A DNA stretch of 64,000 nt from Polytrichum commune (lineage: Eukaryota > Streptophyta > Polytrichopsida > Polytrichales > Polytrichaceae), in assembly GCA_950295325.1 (NCBI GenBank), contig OX485808.1:9550501-9614500 (forward strand), given 5' to 3'. Shown in pieces: positions 10,569 to 22,557 of the stretch. Position 1 is the first letter of the stretch. Each line of letters begins with the position of its first letter. Both the position numbers and the translations under genes were made by a program. The notes below the pieces were generated by a model. The model searched no databases. It saw only the letters and a program-made list of their open reading frames with translations, and had not been told where the DNA came from.

Positions 10569-13500
10569 ATGTCTTCTGCTGCTGTCCAAGCTCCACTCGT
10601 CGATGTCATCGAACTTGTTTCTCCTGGATCTCTTATCCCTACATACATACCTCCTGGCCCTGATGGAACCGCTGATCTCACTCCCCAGTGGCTATCCATT
10701 CGTTATGGTTTCGATGTTGATAGCTTGTGGTTAGAGACAGATGTTGTCGATCCGGATACTCGAAATGTCCTTTATTCCTTATACGTCCAGCCCGTAACGT
10801 TAGACAATAATGCTCGCGTTTGGAAACTCAAGCCCGGAAGGTATCGCGTCTTTGGCTTGTCGGAGTCCATGAACGCGACTACAGTCCTACTCACTCCTCG
10901 CAGTTCCTCCACACTGTGCACTGAAGCCCCCTTACTGTCTCGTGTCAAGATCGAACCAGGTCTCCGCGTTAGCATCGATTTGTCTGATTCTTCTGATGAA
11001 GAGGGGAGGCCTTCCCATCCATCAATCCGGTCTAGTGCTAAGCGTCCATCTCCCTCATCTTCTCAAGATTCACGTAGGACTACTCCTTCCCTTATACCTT
11101 CGCAAACTACTAAACTCATAAACATTCTTCCCTCCCTTCATTCCCTGGGTAGTATGCCTGGAAGCAAGTCAGTACTTAAAAAGCTGAATTATGATTCCCT
11201 CCGTACTGAGATTGTAGATTTCCTGCCACCGTCGTTCAATGGGGATATAATCTTCATTCTTCCTCCCACACTTCCATCTGCCCTCCATAAGAATGCTAAA
11301 TCTATGGAAGGTATGGACAAACGTTACGATGGCCATATATGGACAAAGACTATGACTACTAACATCAGTAACACGCTGGGGCTGTCATTTCGGTCATCTA
11401 ACTGTGTAGGTCATCTTCAATGCCACAATCCCACATGTGGGTTTCTGCAGCGGCCTGAACGCGCATATGGAGTGAACGAGGTCGAGTTCGAAGGTTCTTC
11501 CAAAGATGTTTTCCCTGTTGCAGACGCTCCACCTCCAACTTCAACATTAGTCTGTAAGATCTGTAAAGAACCTCTTGTTTGTGTAGCTTCTTGTGATGCA
11601 AAAATCTTTTACGTTTTTGGAGATGATACGCAAGAGCGTGCTTGCGTCCATGTAGGCAACCATAAACATCCTGTCAAGGTAGGAGACTATAGGGGCACGC
11701 GGAAGATAATCGACGATTTTATCGAACAACATGTTGAGCGCAACCCGCAGGTTACCATTTCCAAAATAGTCTTGGAAACGTCCAAGGATGTTTTAGGTAA
11801 CGTCTTGCTCCGCGAAGAAGACGACCCTCCCACCTTACTTTCTCTCGAACAGCTAGAGCCTATCTTCCAATGCTGCAAGGAGCTCAATTCCCCTAACTTA
11901 AAAAACTGTGTCTACAGTTTCAAGTATTTGCGCAGATATGGCGTTCTTGATGGCATCACTAAGCTCAGAGGGCTTAGCAATTGGGCCTACGTGCAACCAA
12001 ACATGTTTCCAGGCCAAGGTGACGACTCCGACAAGGTCTTCATATTCAAGATGTCCGAGGTGGGACCTAGCAGCGGTGTTGACCTTGTCCGCCGAATGCA
12101 ACCTAGCGACGATTTAGAGCACTCCTGGATGATGTTCGACCACGTCAAACGAGTTGCCAATTGGACCACCATGGCCTGCCACGTGTACGACTCCTCTTAC
12201 CAACGTGTACTCACCATTGCTTGCTGTGATTTCCAGTCTGAGGACAAAGATGCTCAACTCGTTTTCTGGAAGAACCTTAACCATGTCATGGGTAGGCATG
12301 GAATACACAAGCCGCAGTTCAAAGGTTTCATGGCTGATAGTGCGCAAGCCAATTGGAACGCTGTGCGCATCATCTACGGATCCGGAGACCCAAAGATACC
12401 CATGGAAGGCTGCGAGCGAACGTGCTATTTCCACAGGGCGCAATCCCTAGAAAAACACACCAAACAATACATCATGCACGAATTGCAAGATCAACACAAG
12501 AAATTGTGTATGCAGTACAAAGATGCACGGTTTGTGGCAGAGGCTGAAACACGTTACTTGGCAATCAAAGCCTAGTGGACATCTTCGGGTGCCACCTCTG
12601 ACGCTGGCCTCCACCATTTGAACCACAGGCTTGCGTTTTGGCATTTCCGATACATGCAGTGGGGTGGATTCATGGAACTGGTAAGTATACACTCTTTCAT
12701 TCAAATTATTTAATTCTTTAAGTTTGCATTCTTTTCTCTGCGTCTAATGTAGTATCTAAACAATATTAAATCTTTTGCTTTTAAATGGCATGGCCCACCC
12801 CGACTACTCCTTGCTCACTTGCGTTTCCGAACATTTTCTAAACAGTTGCCTTTGTACATGAGAAGAAATATTCTCCGGATGAACTAGCTGAAATGCCCTC
12901 TTGCAACCTTGCTGAGATCGTTCACAACAAATGGTTGCAAGCATCCGGCAATAGGGGTGGCGATCTCTACGTGGCAGCCGTCGACGATTACGTTAGAGCA
13001 TTCCTGCAAGTGGTGGGGTACTATCAATACCTCAAAGGTGGAGCGGGAGGCTCTGGACCCTCGAGAGAAGAACTTCGACTTCGCACAGCCCAACGCCAAG
13101 CTCACCGAACCGGGGATCCGACTACCCTGAACGCAGCCGTCTTGAACATGCCCGGAGCCGAAGATTTCTGTACTCGAAACGCACACCTCGAAGGAGCTGA
13201 GGTTTTTGGGTCGAGGAAACGGAAGCCGGATCTTCCCCTTGGCGCCGAAGAAGAAACTCATAGGCCAGACACTGTTAATTTTTCACGTCCTCGAGTGGGT
13301 CGGAGGGTGACACGTGCTCGTGCTCAAAATTTGAGTACCATCCATGAGGAAGTTCACGTGGAAGTGGAACGCCCAGCACAGCCCCCTGCTTCAACTGGCA
13401 TAGATATTGGACGGGTGACAGCCATGGAGGAGACTCGTGTGCATGAGAAGCTATGGCACATTGCCCGAATTAATAAGGTTTCTGCGAAGGCTTGTTGGGC

Positions 13501-14322
13501 GCAGATGGCTGTCACTCGAAAAAAGTGTACAACCCGTATCGTCCAAAACGGGAAGAGCACACCAGCTCCCACATACACTGGCCTTTGGACCCACCCTCAA
13601 AAAGGCAACCGGAAGGTGGTAGAGCAGTTTTTTCCTGTGCTGACGATATTGAAAGGTGTGTGAAGGGGTATCGTCGACGATGGATAGAGCCATTTTCGGA
13701 TTACGAGGAACGACCTCCCATCCCGTCGGTTTGGCCTGTGAAGATAGGGACCAATCTCACACGTTCCGAGATTGAGGCGTTGGAGAATGCGGGATTTCAA
13801 CTTCCCCAAAAGCAAAGCGTTCTTGTGAGCCGCACGTTCAACAGTTCAGCACCGCCACCGAATCTATCACAGGTTCCAATGCCAGATAATGCGGACGTTT
13901 ATCCTAAAACACGAAAGTCTAAGAACATGCGCCGCTCAATCACTTGTGCTAGTTCGAAGCACATGCAGAACATTGATTCCGCTAGAGCAATGAAGGCAAG
14001 TATTCTGAAGGTAGTAATGATACCTCAACCCGGTTTTGGATGCGTTGTAACTTTGCAATCTAAACCAGCTCCCACGGAGTCAGTTTACCATCTCTCAATC
14101 AGTGCCTACCCAGACTGCAATTGCCCGGCGTTCAAAGAGACAATGGCTAAGCTGGGTAGACGCGGGTGTCCATTCCGACCTTGTAAGCATCTTTACTATA
14201 TATACGTACAAGTCTGCAAACTAGAGGCCGACCATGACCTCTTCATGCATGCGCCTACCCTCAGTTTCTTGGAGGTGAAAACAATTCTTGAAAGGGGGAT
14301 CTTAGCCCATGCTACAGTTTAG
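10569..14322 (+). CDS. MULE transposase with GCM/WRKY-like zinc cluster and SWIM finger (E1)
   Basis: The start chosen is ATG 10569 (SSAAVQAP...). Exons inferred are 10569-12680 and 12846-14322. Order of parts: a Pro/Ser-rich N-terminus; a zinc cluster (CVGHLQCHNPTC ... CKIC ... HVGNHKH) like the GCM/WRKY-type DNA-binding domain of many MULEs; an RNase H-like DDE core (TIACCDFQSEDKD ... GFMADSAQANWNAVR ... CYFHRAQSLEKH, then LAFWHFRYMQWGGF); and a C-terminal SWIM finger (CNCPAF ... CPFRPCKH). The protein would bind the terminal repeats and cut and join E1. Two breaks are visible: TAG at 12573-12575 in a conserved segment (KA*WTSSGAT), and a frame change at a run of six T around 13627-13632. 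This copy is therefore probably inactive, unless the second is a sequencing error. Confidence 0.8.
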
Positions 14323-14619
14323 AGTAATCAGCTTTATTTATTAGTCTCATATATATGTTCTTTTTCATAAACGTGTATGACACACGTCACTCTATGTAAT
14401 TTCACAATTTAGTGAATACGTATATATAAATATATATCTATATATATATATTATTTTTTCACTATGTTAAATTTATGAATCACTTGTACTTGTCCTTCAC
14501 TTGTGCTCTTCCGTGAACATGTGTCCTTGTAGTTCTCTTCAATGAAGTCAGCTATTTCCTCCAAAACTCAGTCACATATAAAATTTTTCCATATGTCAAG
14601 CCCATTTTGCACGGTTATG
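14323..14619. other. 3' flank of transposase, no gene seen
   Basis: AT-rich, with a run of TATATA-type sequence near 14419-14450. No coding evidence. Confidence 0.4.
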
Positions 14620-14792
14620 GGTACTAAATTCCACGGCCATAAGGCTCAAATATTTGGATATTCTGAGGAATATACCATTAAAAATAATAATATTTTTATT
14701 TTTGGAAATTGTATTACTAAAAATAAAAAGTCTCCGCTCGAAATTTAGAAAGTCTACGCTCTACGCTCTACGCTCATGCCCTAGCAACGCCC
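14620..14792 (-). repeat. E1 right terminal inverted repeat and subterminal region
   Basis: It contains AAATTCCACGGCCATAAGG near 14630, then CTCCGCTCG and CTACGCT repeated, and ends CGCTCATGCCCTAGCAACGCCC at 14792. The last part is the inverse of the left end at 889. Confidence 0.8.
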
Positions 14793-15245
14793 TGGAAATC
14801 AGGAACCTCAAGGGGCTGGTTAATGAATTATGAAGTCAATCCTATAGTTTGTTTTCAGGCTTACTAGAACTAATATGTGGAAATCAGGGACCTCAAGGGG
14901 CTTGATATTTGATTATGTAGTCAATCCTAGAGTCTAGTTTCAGGCTTACTACAACTAATATGTGGAAATCGGGAACCTCAATGGCTGTTTCATTAATTAT
15001 GAAGTCATCCTAGAATCTGGGTTCGGGCTTCCTAGAACTACTATGTGCAAATCATGAACCTCAGGGGGCTGGTTAATGAATTATGAAGTCAATCCTAGAA
15101 TCTGTTTTCAAGCTTACTAGAACTGATATGTGGAAATCAGTAACCTCAATGTGCTTGGTATATGTGTATTTTCAATGCCTAGTTTTAGATTTCTTTAATG
15201 ACTTTTGGAATCTAGTTTCTAAACTATTTTTCATTCTTTTCATAG
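14793..15245. repeat. About 85-bp tandem repeat array in an intron of gene 2, right part
   Basis: About five units starting with TGGAAATC at about 85-bp spacing (14793, 14878, 14962 and on). It is the continuation of the array at 368-888, split by E1. It runs to the acceptor CTTTTCATAG at 15245. Confidence 0.75.
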
Positions 15246-17692
15246 TTGGAGAAGGGGGTTGAGGCTGAGATTGCTTCATTTGAGAATGAGGCGGATGTTG
15301 ACATTGACTGGGGTTCCTCGGAGGATATTCTCCAACCTGCCAATTACGTTGAGCATTGGAAGCTGGTTTTGTGGGACAAGGCATTTTTGGTTTATTTTGA
15401 CGACAAGGGAGATTTAAAATTTGTCAAAGGCCTTGATCTCTTGGAATTTGAAGAAGGCCCCATCGCTATCAAGCGCGTTGCTTATGGGTAATCCCTTTTT
15501 TTATATTGATTTGTTTTACCTTATTTCATTCCATTCTTTTTTTTGCTTCATTTTTCGTATTCTCATACCCTATACTATGCAGGTACATTCATCGTGAGCT
15601 TGTCGTCAAGAATGTTTTTCCTTCTTCTTCTTTGCCGTCATTCCTCCAAGAATGGCTCGATACGAGGTACAGTCAGCGTGTATACACTCTCATACAGATT
15701 ACCAAATTCCCCCACCCGCACTTGGTCGCAGGTGGCTGGTACTTGGATTGTTCACGTGGTTTCGTTCCCGAACCAGAGGAATCCCTTTACAGCAGCTTGG
15801 TGTCCTCTGCCCCGGAGGTAATTGAACTGGAGGAGGAGCCGGAAGAAGACCCCATTCCTCCTCCTCCCCCCATTGTGAAAGAGGTTGGGTCTGCAAAGGG
15901 TAAGGGAAAAGGTAAGAGGGTGGCCTCCAGTCAGGTGTCCACTCGTTCTTACACTAAGGCCTCCGTTCAGCGTACGGCTGCTCCAACCACAACTGTTGTC
16001 GGTAGTCCATCTGCAACTCCTTCTGCCATAGCTCCAGACCTTGTTCTTGCGCCTTCCCATAGCGGTGTGACCCTCCCCTCCGTTCCTCGCAAGAGGAAGG
16101 CCGTCGCGCCTGATACCACTGCAACTTCTTCAGAGAAGTCGTCTTCTCTCGTTTTGATTGAGAATGTCGACATGGGGGAGCTGATAAAGGACCTCATGCG
16201 AACTAAGGTTCAACCTCCGGCCTACCGTCGCATCCAGGAATTCATTACAAAGGTCAGTGTAACATTCAATGTTTTTTTCGTTTAATCCACATTCTTGATC
16301 TATGTTTTTTTTTTAATTTCTTTCAATTTTTGCCTCGCAGGTTGGAGGGGGCCGTATTCGTCTTAATACGAAGCCTAAGGTTCACACAGGGATTGATCTT
16401 CTCTTTGCAGATGTCCCCGAGAACCTCCGTGTCCCTAAGATATCTGCCTCCCCTTTAGAGGTTCCTAAGTGGAGCACTCGATCTCCTTCTTACTTCGAGG
16501 TTTTGTTTGCCTTTGCTAGTGCTAACCTGCATGACGACGGTGTCCTAGTCTTCGCACACGCCGCAGATCCTGAAATATCTAGGTCGATTCATAACTGGGC
16601 ACACACGGAGGAGTTCTACGTCGCCGAAGACTGGTTCGGAATGAATGACCTCGACCTTCAGTCGCCCACTTCTCCATCCGAATTGGTAATTTCTTTCTTT
16701 CCTCACATTTGGGTTTTTGTTTTTGTTTTTTCCTTGTTTTTTAGAATTCCTAATTCTAAGGTTCGGATTTCTTCCAGACTCGCAAGTTTTTCATCAAGGT
16801 CCTCGTTCATAATGAGTCAGTTTTGAGAGTCCGCACTTCGGAGGTTGATGACAAGGGGTACAATCTTAAGAGAGATGGATGGCTCAACAGCTTCGTTGAT
16901 GCTAATAACCAATCTATGAGGGAAGACAGAGTGCCATAGAGAGGTGCTCGTGAAAAACGAGCCGACTTTTTTTCTATTTTTTTCTCCGCATTCACGGACA
17001 AGGACGACATTATATTAGATTGGCAATGTGGCGTTGGTATGTCCTTAATTTCCTTGTTTTTCATTTTGATTTTTTGATTTTTTTTGATTTTTTTCTACTT
17101 GTTTCATTTTCCTTTCATTCCCGTCTCCTTACATTTCTGCAATTGGTTGTATTAGGAGGTTCCGTCCTTGCATGCCGCTCCATTCAACGCCATATTGTGG
17201 CTTTAGAGTCGGACATCGACATCTTCAAGTCACTCCTCCTCCCCATGCGTGAGGCAGAGCAAGAACACACCTCACAGCACGTGGCCCTACAACGGGGATC
17301 GGTTTTTGCTCCTCCCCCCCGCAAGATGACGAAGCGCAACTTTGATTTGCTGTGTGCGTAAGTTCGTTGTTGGCTTCGAACTTCTTCTTTTCATTTTTTT
17401 CCTTCTCGCTTTGAAGTTGTTGCCATTGTCTAATGTAATTTTTTTCTTGTCATGTTTGTTCAGAGCTCCATTTCCTAGCCCGATTCGTGTCCTTACCGCC
17501 GACATGTTTTCCTCGCCTTCGACGACGTTCGAGCTCCCTTCCTATGCGGCTGGGCTTGCTAATCTCTTGGCGGAAGCACCGTCCCCACCTCCTCTTCACA
17601 TCCGCCCTTTCAATAACCTAGTATTAGATTATCTAGACATAGAGGCCGAGGAGGGCGAGGATAGTGATAGACATGGTAGTCCTAGTTGTTGA
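15246..17692 (+). CDS. Gene 2: 3' part of a ParB-MTase gene (middle and methyltransferase-like domains)
   Basis: Exons inferred are 15246-15487, 15583-16252, 16341-16685, 16778-17036, 17156-17357 and 17464-17692, all with GT-AG borders and phases matching genes 1 and 3. The 5' exons with the ParB domain lie left of the window. The middle region keeps YVEHWKLVLWDKAF and GGWYLDC. The methyltransferase-like part shows DLLFADVPEN (motif IV position), DDGVLVFAHA, WFGMND, then ILDWQCGVG and HIVALESD (motif I region). The tail SSPSTTFELPSYA is shared with gene 1. An in-frame TAG at 16937-16939 stands where genes 1 and 3 have Trp in PWRG, so this copy is probably a pseudogene. The element end lies 0.7 kb downstream. 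Confidence 0.75.
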
Positions 17693-18300
17693 CTACTCCT
17701 CGTGTGTATCGGACCTCCTTACCATATGTTTTGTTTTTTGCTATAAATATTTATAAGTTTGTTTGTTGGATTTCCATGTTCCTTTTCCAAACCTCGTGTA
17801 ATCCCTTATTCAGTTTAGGTTTGTATTTGGTTTCAATTCTCTTGATATGTTCGGGTGTGCGGGTTGAATATTCTTTGGAGGTTGCCTAGTTTAGTTGTAC
17901 TTGAGATAACCTAAGGTTGTGAGTGTTTTTGAATGGTTTGTGTTAAGGTTGAATTCTTTGTGTTGAGGTTTGAATGCTTTGTATTAAGGTTTGAATGCTT
18001 TGTGTTAAGGTTTGAATGCTTTGTGTTAAGGTTTGAATTGTTTGAATGTTTGTGTTAAGGTTTACCTCATATGTTCATCATATGTTGATTTGTTTTCAAT
18101 TGATGACGTCAACCCTAATTTGATATGAAACTATTTGAAACCTAGACTATAAGATGTTTGATAACATCTACAATCTTCCACGCCTATAGGTTTCGTTTGT
18201 TCCTCTCACAATGTTCGATTATTATCTCCACGGGAATGGGGTGCCTTTCCCCCAAATTGGAGACATACTATCTATAAAATCCACGGAATTAGGCATTGTT
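17693..18300. other. E2 3' flank of gene 2 with a 20-bp minisatellite
   Basis: No gene. At about 17915-18065 a unit like GTGTTAAGGTTTGAATGCTT repeats about seven times with small changes. The rest is AT-rich and leads into the E2 terminus. Confidence 0.6.
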
Positions 18301-18324
18301 TCTCCTAAAATAACCCAACAAATT

Positions 18325-18385
18325 TTAAAATTTCCGCTCTCCATTCTCCGCTCTCCGCTCTACGCTCACATACTTGAGTTTCCCC
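18325..18385 (-). repeat. E2 right terminus
   Basis: Blocks of TCCGCTCTCC and CGCTCTACG are followed by CGCTCACATACTTGAGTTTCCCC. The last bases match the inverse of the E1 left end. An AAATCCACGG block precedes it near 18280, as in E1 and E3. Confidence 0.6.
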
Positions 18386-18508
18386 TTCGGAAAACACTAG
18401 GCAACAGATCATTCGGAACAATGAGGACGTTGATTGCGAAGAGGAAAGATTGGGTCGAGAAGAAGCCAACATGGAGACCGATGGCGAGTACTCTACAGAA
18501 GAGGTCAA
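18386..18508 (+). CDS. Candidate upstream exon, possibly of gene 3
   Basis: Immediately outside the E2 end the plus strand reads PSENTRQQIIRNN, then an acidic stretch EDVDCEEERLGREEANMETDGEYSTEE. At GAAGAG|GTCAAC (18508) a donor in phase 0 would fit the phase-0 acceptor of the gene 3 exon at 22558. Unspliced, the frame ends at a TGA about 20 bp later. An acidic N-terminal segment also occurs in gene 1. Either this is a gene 3 exon hit by the E2 insertion, or the C-terminus of another gene. Confidence 0.35.
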
Positions 18509-18589
18509 CCAGTTAAACCAATGAAAATTATTTCAATTTGTCTTGTTGTTTGGAATGTAAATGATGAAGGGTAGGGTTTCTTTCCCCGA

Positions 18590-21500
18590 ACCCTTATTGT
18601 TTTCCTAAATCTAAATCTTTGAAGGTGGGCTATAGGCTTAGATTTCAGGTTCTCCCATTATGTGGCTGTTAAATATATGGGGTTCGGGACCGAACCCTTC
18701 ATTTGGAGGTCCCTAAGTGGCCTCATTTCAACTTAGAAACTAACACTTTGAAGCCTCGGCTCTACTTTGAGATTTCGGGTGCTCATATTATATATGTGTA
18801 GTTGGCCTCATTTCAGGTTAGAATATAGAATTTGAAGGTGGGCTATAGGCTAAGATTTCAGGTTCTCACATAATGTGGTTGTCCAATATATGGGGTTGGG
18901 GACCGAACCTTTCATTTGGAGGTCCCTAAGTGGCCTCATTTCAGTTTAGAAGCTAACGATTTGAAGCCTCGGTTCTAGGTTGAGATTTCGGGTGCTCACT
19001 TTATATAAGTCTAGTTGGCCTCATTTCAGGTTAGAATCTAAAACTTTGAAGCCACGGCTCTACTTTGAGATTTCGGGTGCTCACTTTATATATGTGTAGT
19101 TGGCCTCATTTCAGGTTAGAATCTAGAATTTGAAGGTGGGCTATAGGCTAAGATTTCAGGTTCTCACATAATGTGGCTGTCCAATATATGGGGTTCGGGA
19201 CCGAACCTTTCATTTGGGGGTCCCTAAGTGGCCTCATTTCAGTTTAGAAGCTAACGATTTGAAGCTTCGGTTCTAGGTTGAGATTTCGGGTGCTCACTTT
19301 ATATATCTAGTTGGCGTCATTTCAGGTTAGAATCTAAAACTTTGAAGCCACGGCTCTACTTTGAGATTTCGGGTGCTCACTTTATATAAGTCTAGTTGGC
19401 CTCATTTCAGGTTAGAATCTAACACTTTGAAGCCTCGGCTCTACTTTGAGATTTCGGGTGCTCACTTTATATATGTCTAATTGGCCTCATTTCAGGTTAG
19501 AATCTAACACTTTGAAGCCTCGGCTCTACTTTGAGATTTCGGGTGCTCATTTTATATTTGTCTAGTTGGCCTCATTTCAGGTTGGAATCTTACAATTAGA
19601 GGCCTCGTCTCTAGGTTCAGATTTTAGGTGATCACTCTATGTTGTCTTAGTTGGCCTCATTTCGGGTTAGAATCTAAGTTTTTGAAAGTGGCATATAGGC
19701 TTAGATATCAGGTTATCACTTTATGTGGATGTCCAATATATGGGTTTCGGGACCGAAACCTTTATTTGGAGGTCCCTAAATGGCCTCATTTCAGGTTAGA
19801 ATCTAACACTTTGAAGCCTCGGCTCCACTTTGAGATTTCGGGTGCTCACTTTATATATGTCTTGTTGGCCTCATTTCAGGTTAGAATCTTGAATTTGAAG
19901 GTGGGCTATAGGCTAAGATTTCAGGTTCTCACTCTATGTTGATTTCGTTCGCCTCATTTAAGGTTAGAATCTAACTCTTTGAAAGTGGCCTATAGGCTTA
20001 GATCTCTGGTTATCACTTTATGTGGGTGTCCAATATATGGGTTTCGGGACCGAAACCTTTGTTTTAGTTGGCCTCATTTCGGGTTAGAATCTAGGTCTTT
20101 GAAAGTGGCATATAGGCTTAGATATCAGGTTATCACTTTATGTGGATGTCCAATATATGGGTTTCGGGACCGAAACCTTCCTTTTGAGGTCTAGAGGGTC
20201 ACACCCTGAAGTCCCGGCTTCAAGGTTCAATTTACAGGTGCTCACTTTATATATATCTAGTTGGCCTCATTTCAGGTTATAATCCAAAGCTTTCAAGCCT
20301 CGGCTCTAGTTTGATATTTCGGGTGCGCACTTTATATATGTTTAGTTGGCCTCATTTCAGGTTAGAATCTAACACTTTGAAGCCTCGGCTCTACTTTGAG
20401 ATTTCGGGTGCTCAGTTTATATATGTCTAGTTGGCCTCATTTCAGGTTGGAATCTTACAATTAGAGGCCTCGGCTCTAGGTTCAGATTTTTGGTGATCAC
20501 TCTATGTTGTTTTAGTTGGCCTCATTTCGGGTTAGTATCTAAGTTTTTGAAAGTGGCATATAGGCTTTGATATCAGGTTATCACTTTATGTGGATGTCCA
20601 ATATATGGGTTTCGGGACCGAGACCTTCCTTTTGAGGTCTAGAGGGTCACACCCTGAGATCTCAGCTTCAAGGTTCAAATTACAGGTGCTCACTTTATAT
20701 AAGTCTAGTTGGCCTCATTTCAGGTTAGAATCTAAGACTTTGAAGCCACGGCTCTACTTTGAGATTTCGGGTGCTCACTTTATATATGTCTAGTTGGCCT
20801 CATTTCAGGTTGGAATCTAACACTTTGAAGGAGGGCTATATGCTCAGATTTCAGGTTCTCACATTTTGTGGCTGTCCAATATATGGGGTTCCGTACCGAA
20901 ACCTTTTTTGGAGGTCCCTAAATGGCCTCATTTCAACTTAGAAACTAACACTTTCAAGCCTCGGCTTTACTTTGAGATTTCAAGTGCTCACATTATATAT
21001 GTGTAGTTGGCCTCATTTCAAGTTAGAATGTAGAATTTGAAGGTGGGCTCTAGGCTTAGATTTCAGGTTCTCAGATTATGTGGCTGTCCAATATATGGGG
21101 TTCGGGACCGAAACCTTCATCGGGAGGTCCCTAGGCTGTGCAATATATTGGGTTCGGGACCGAAACCTTCATTTGGAGGTCCATAGGCTGTCCAATATAT
21201 GGGGTTCGGGACCGAAACCTTTTTTTGGAGGTCCCTAGGTGGCCTCATTTGAATTTAGAAACTAACACTTTCAAGCCTCGGCTCTACTTTGAGATTTCAA
21301 GTGATCACTTTATATGTGTGGAGTTGGCCTCATTTCAAGTTAGAATGTAGAATTTGAAGGTGGGCTCTAGGCTTAGACTTCAGGTTCTCACATTATGTGG
21401 CTGTCCAATATATGGGGTTCGGGACCGAAACCTTTTTTGGAGGTCCCTAAATGGCCTCATTTCAAGTTAGAAACTAACACTTTCAAGCCTCGGCTCTACT

Positions 21501-22490
21501 TTGAGATTTCACGTGCTCACTTTATATGTGTGTAGTTGGCCTCATTTCAAGTTAGAATGTAGAATTTGAAGGTGGGCTCTAGGCTTAGATTTCAGGTTCT
21601 CATATTATGTGGCTGTCGAATATATGGGGTTCGGGACCGAAACCTTCCTTGGGAGGTCCCTAGGTGGCCTCATTTCAACTTAGAAACTAACACTTTCAAG
21701 CCTCGGCTCTACTTTGAGATTTCAAATGCTCACTTTATATGTGTGTAGTTGGCCTCATTTCAAGTTAGAATGTAGAATTTGAAGGTGGGCTCTAGGCTTA
21801 GATTTCAGGTTCTCATATTATGTGGTTGTCCAATATATGGGGTTCGGGACCGAAACCTTCATTTGGAGGTCCCTAGGTGTCCTCATTTCAACTTAGAAAC
21901 TAACACTTTCAAGCCTCGGCTCTACTTTGAGATTTCAAATGCTCACTTTATATGTGTGTAGTTGGCTTCATTTCAAGTTAGAATGTAGAATTTGAAGGTG
22001 GGCTCTAGGCTTAGATTTCAGGTTCTCAAATTATGTGGCTGTCCAATATATGGGGTTTGGGACCGAAACCTTCCTTTGGAGGTCCCTAGGTGGCCTCATT
22101 TCAACTTAGAAACTAACACTTTCAAGCCTCGGCTCTACTTTGAGATTTCACGTGCTCACTTTATATGTGTGTAGTTGGCCTCATTTCAAGTTAGAAAATG
22201 AAGAATTTGAATTGGGCTCTAGGCTTAGATTTCAGGTTCTCATATTATGTGGCTGACCAATATATGGGGTTCGGGACCGAAACCTTCCTTTGGAGGTCCC
22301 TAGGTGGCCTCATTTCAACTTAGAAACTAACACTTTGAATCCTCGGCTCTACTTTGAGATTTCAAGTGCTCACTTTATATATGTGTAGTTGGCCTCATTT
22401 CAAGTTAGAATCTAGTACTTGAAGATGGGCTATAGGCTAAGATTTCAGGTTCTCACATTATATGGCTCTAATGGTTAGAGGTTAATTACA
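18590..22490 (+). repeat. About 85-bp tandem repeats and a 213-bp higher-order repeat upstream of gene 3
   Basis: The basic unit contains TTGGCCTCATTTCAGGTTAG, AATCTAACACTTTGAAGCC, TCGGCTCTACTTTGAGATTT and CGGGTGCTCACTTTATATA, with an 85-bp period (for example 19396 and 19481). A second module holds GTCCAATATATGG and the palindrome GGTTTCGG-GA-CCGAAACC. Near 21560-22190 the two modules form a 213-bp higher-order unit repeated exactly in register. Its length is a multiple of three, which creates a series of equal 60-residue frames that are not genes. The array runs into the acceptor of gene 3 at 22557. Confidence 0.85.
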
Positions 22491-22557
22491 AAGCAACATT
22501 ATCAATTTGGGTCAAATGATACTTACTTTGACCTACAATGTGTTGACTCTTTGGTAG

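Larger units (their letters stand above)
889..14792. mobile_element. E1: complete 13.9-kb MULE-like element with transposase and ParB-MTase genes
   Basis: The element is flanked by TGGAAATCAGG at 878-888 and 14793-14803, a direct duplication of 9-11 bp typical of Mutator-like elements; the exact length is blurred because the target is a tandem repeat. The termini are inverted repeats: GGGAAAGTTACAGCATGAGCG on the left and the complement of CGCTCATGCCCTAGCAACGCCC on the right. They share GCATGAGCGTAGAGCG, with a degenerate subterminal match around CCACGG (right, about 14630) and CCGTGG (left, about 1045). The cargo is gene 1 (minus), a small charged ORF (minus), a small ORF after a TATA box, and a SWIM-type transposase (plus). 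It lies inside an intron of gene 2. Confidence 0.85.
1..18385. mobile_element. E2: MULE-like element carrying ParB-MTase gene 2 (left end outside window)
   Basis: The right terminus is read at about 18330-18385. It has repeated CCGCTCTCC/CGCTCTACG blocks, then CGCTCA and an end in AGTTTCCCC, close to the reverse complement of the E1 left end (CGCTCATG...ACTTTCCC). A CCACGG-containing subterminal block also precedes it, as in E1. Gene 2 ends about 0.7 kb inside this terminus, the same arrangement as gene 1 in E1. The left end and the ParB exons are not in the window. A CACTA element (1-367) and E1 (889-14792) are inserted in the intron array of gene 2. The target duplication cannot be checked because the left end is missing. 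Confidence 0.55.

Noticed and set aside
889-14792. E1 as a Polinton- or Helitron-like element
   Set aside because: It has a SWIM-type MULE transposase, terminal inverted repeats and a 9-11-bp target duplication; no polymerase, capsid or helicase frame is seen.
19628-22174. Series of 60-104-residue plus-strand frames with similar sequence
   Set aside because: They are translations of the 85/213-bp tandem repeat; equal frames arise because 213 is a multiple of three, and the same repeat is found in both orientations elsewhere.
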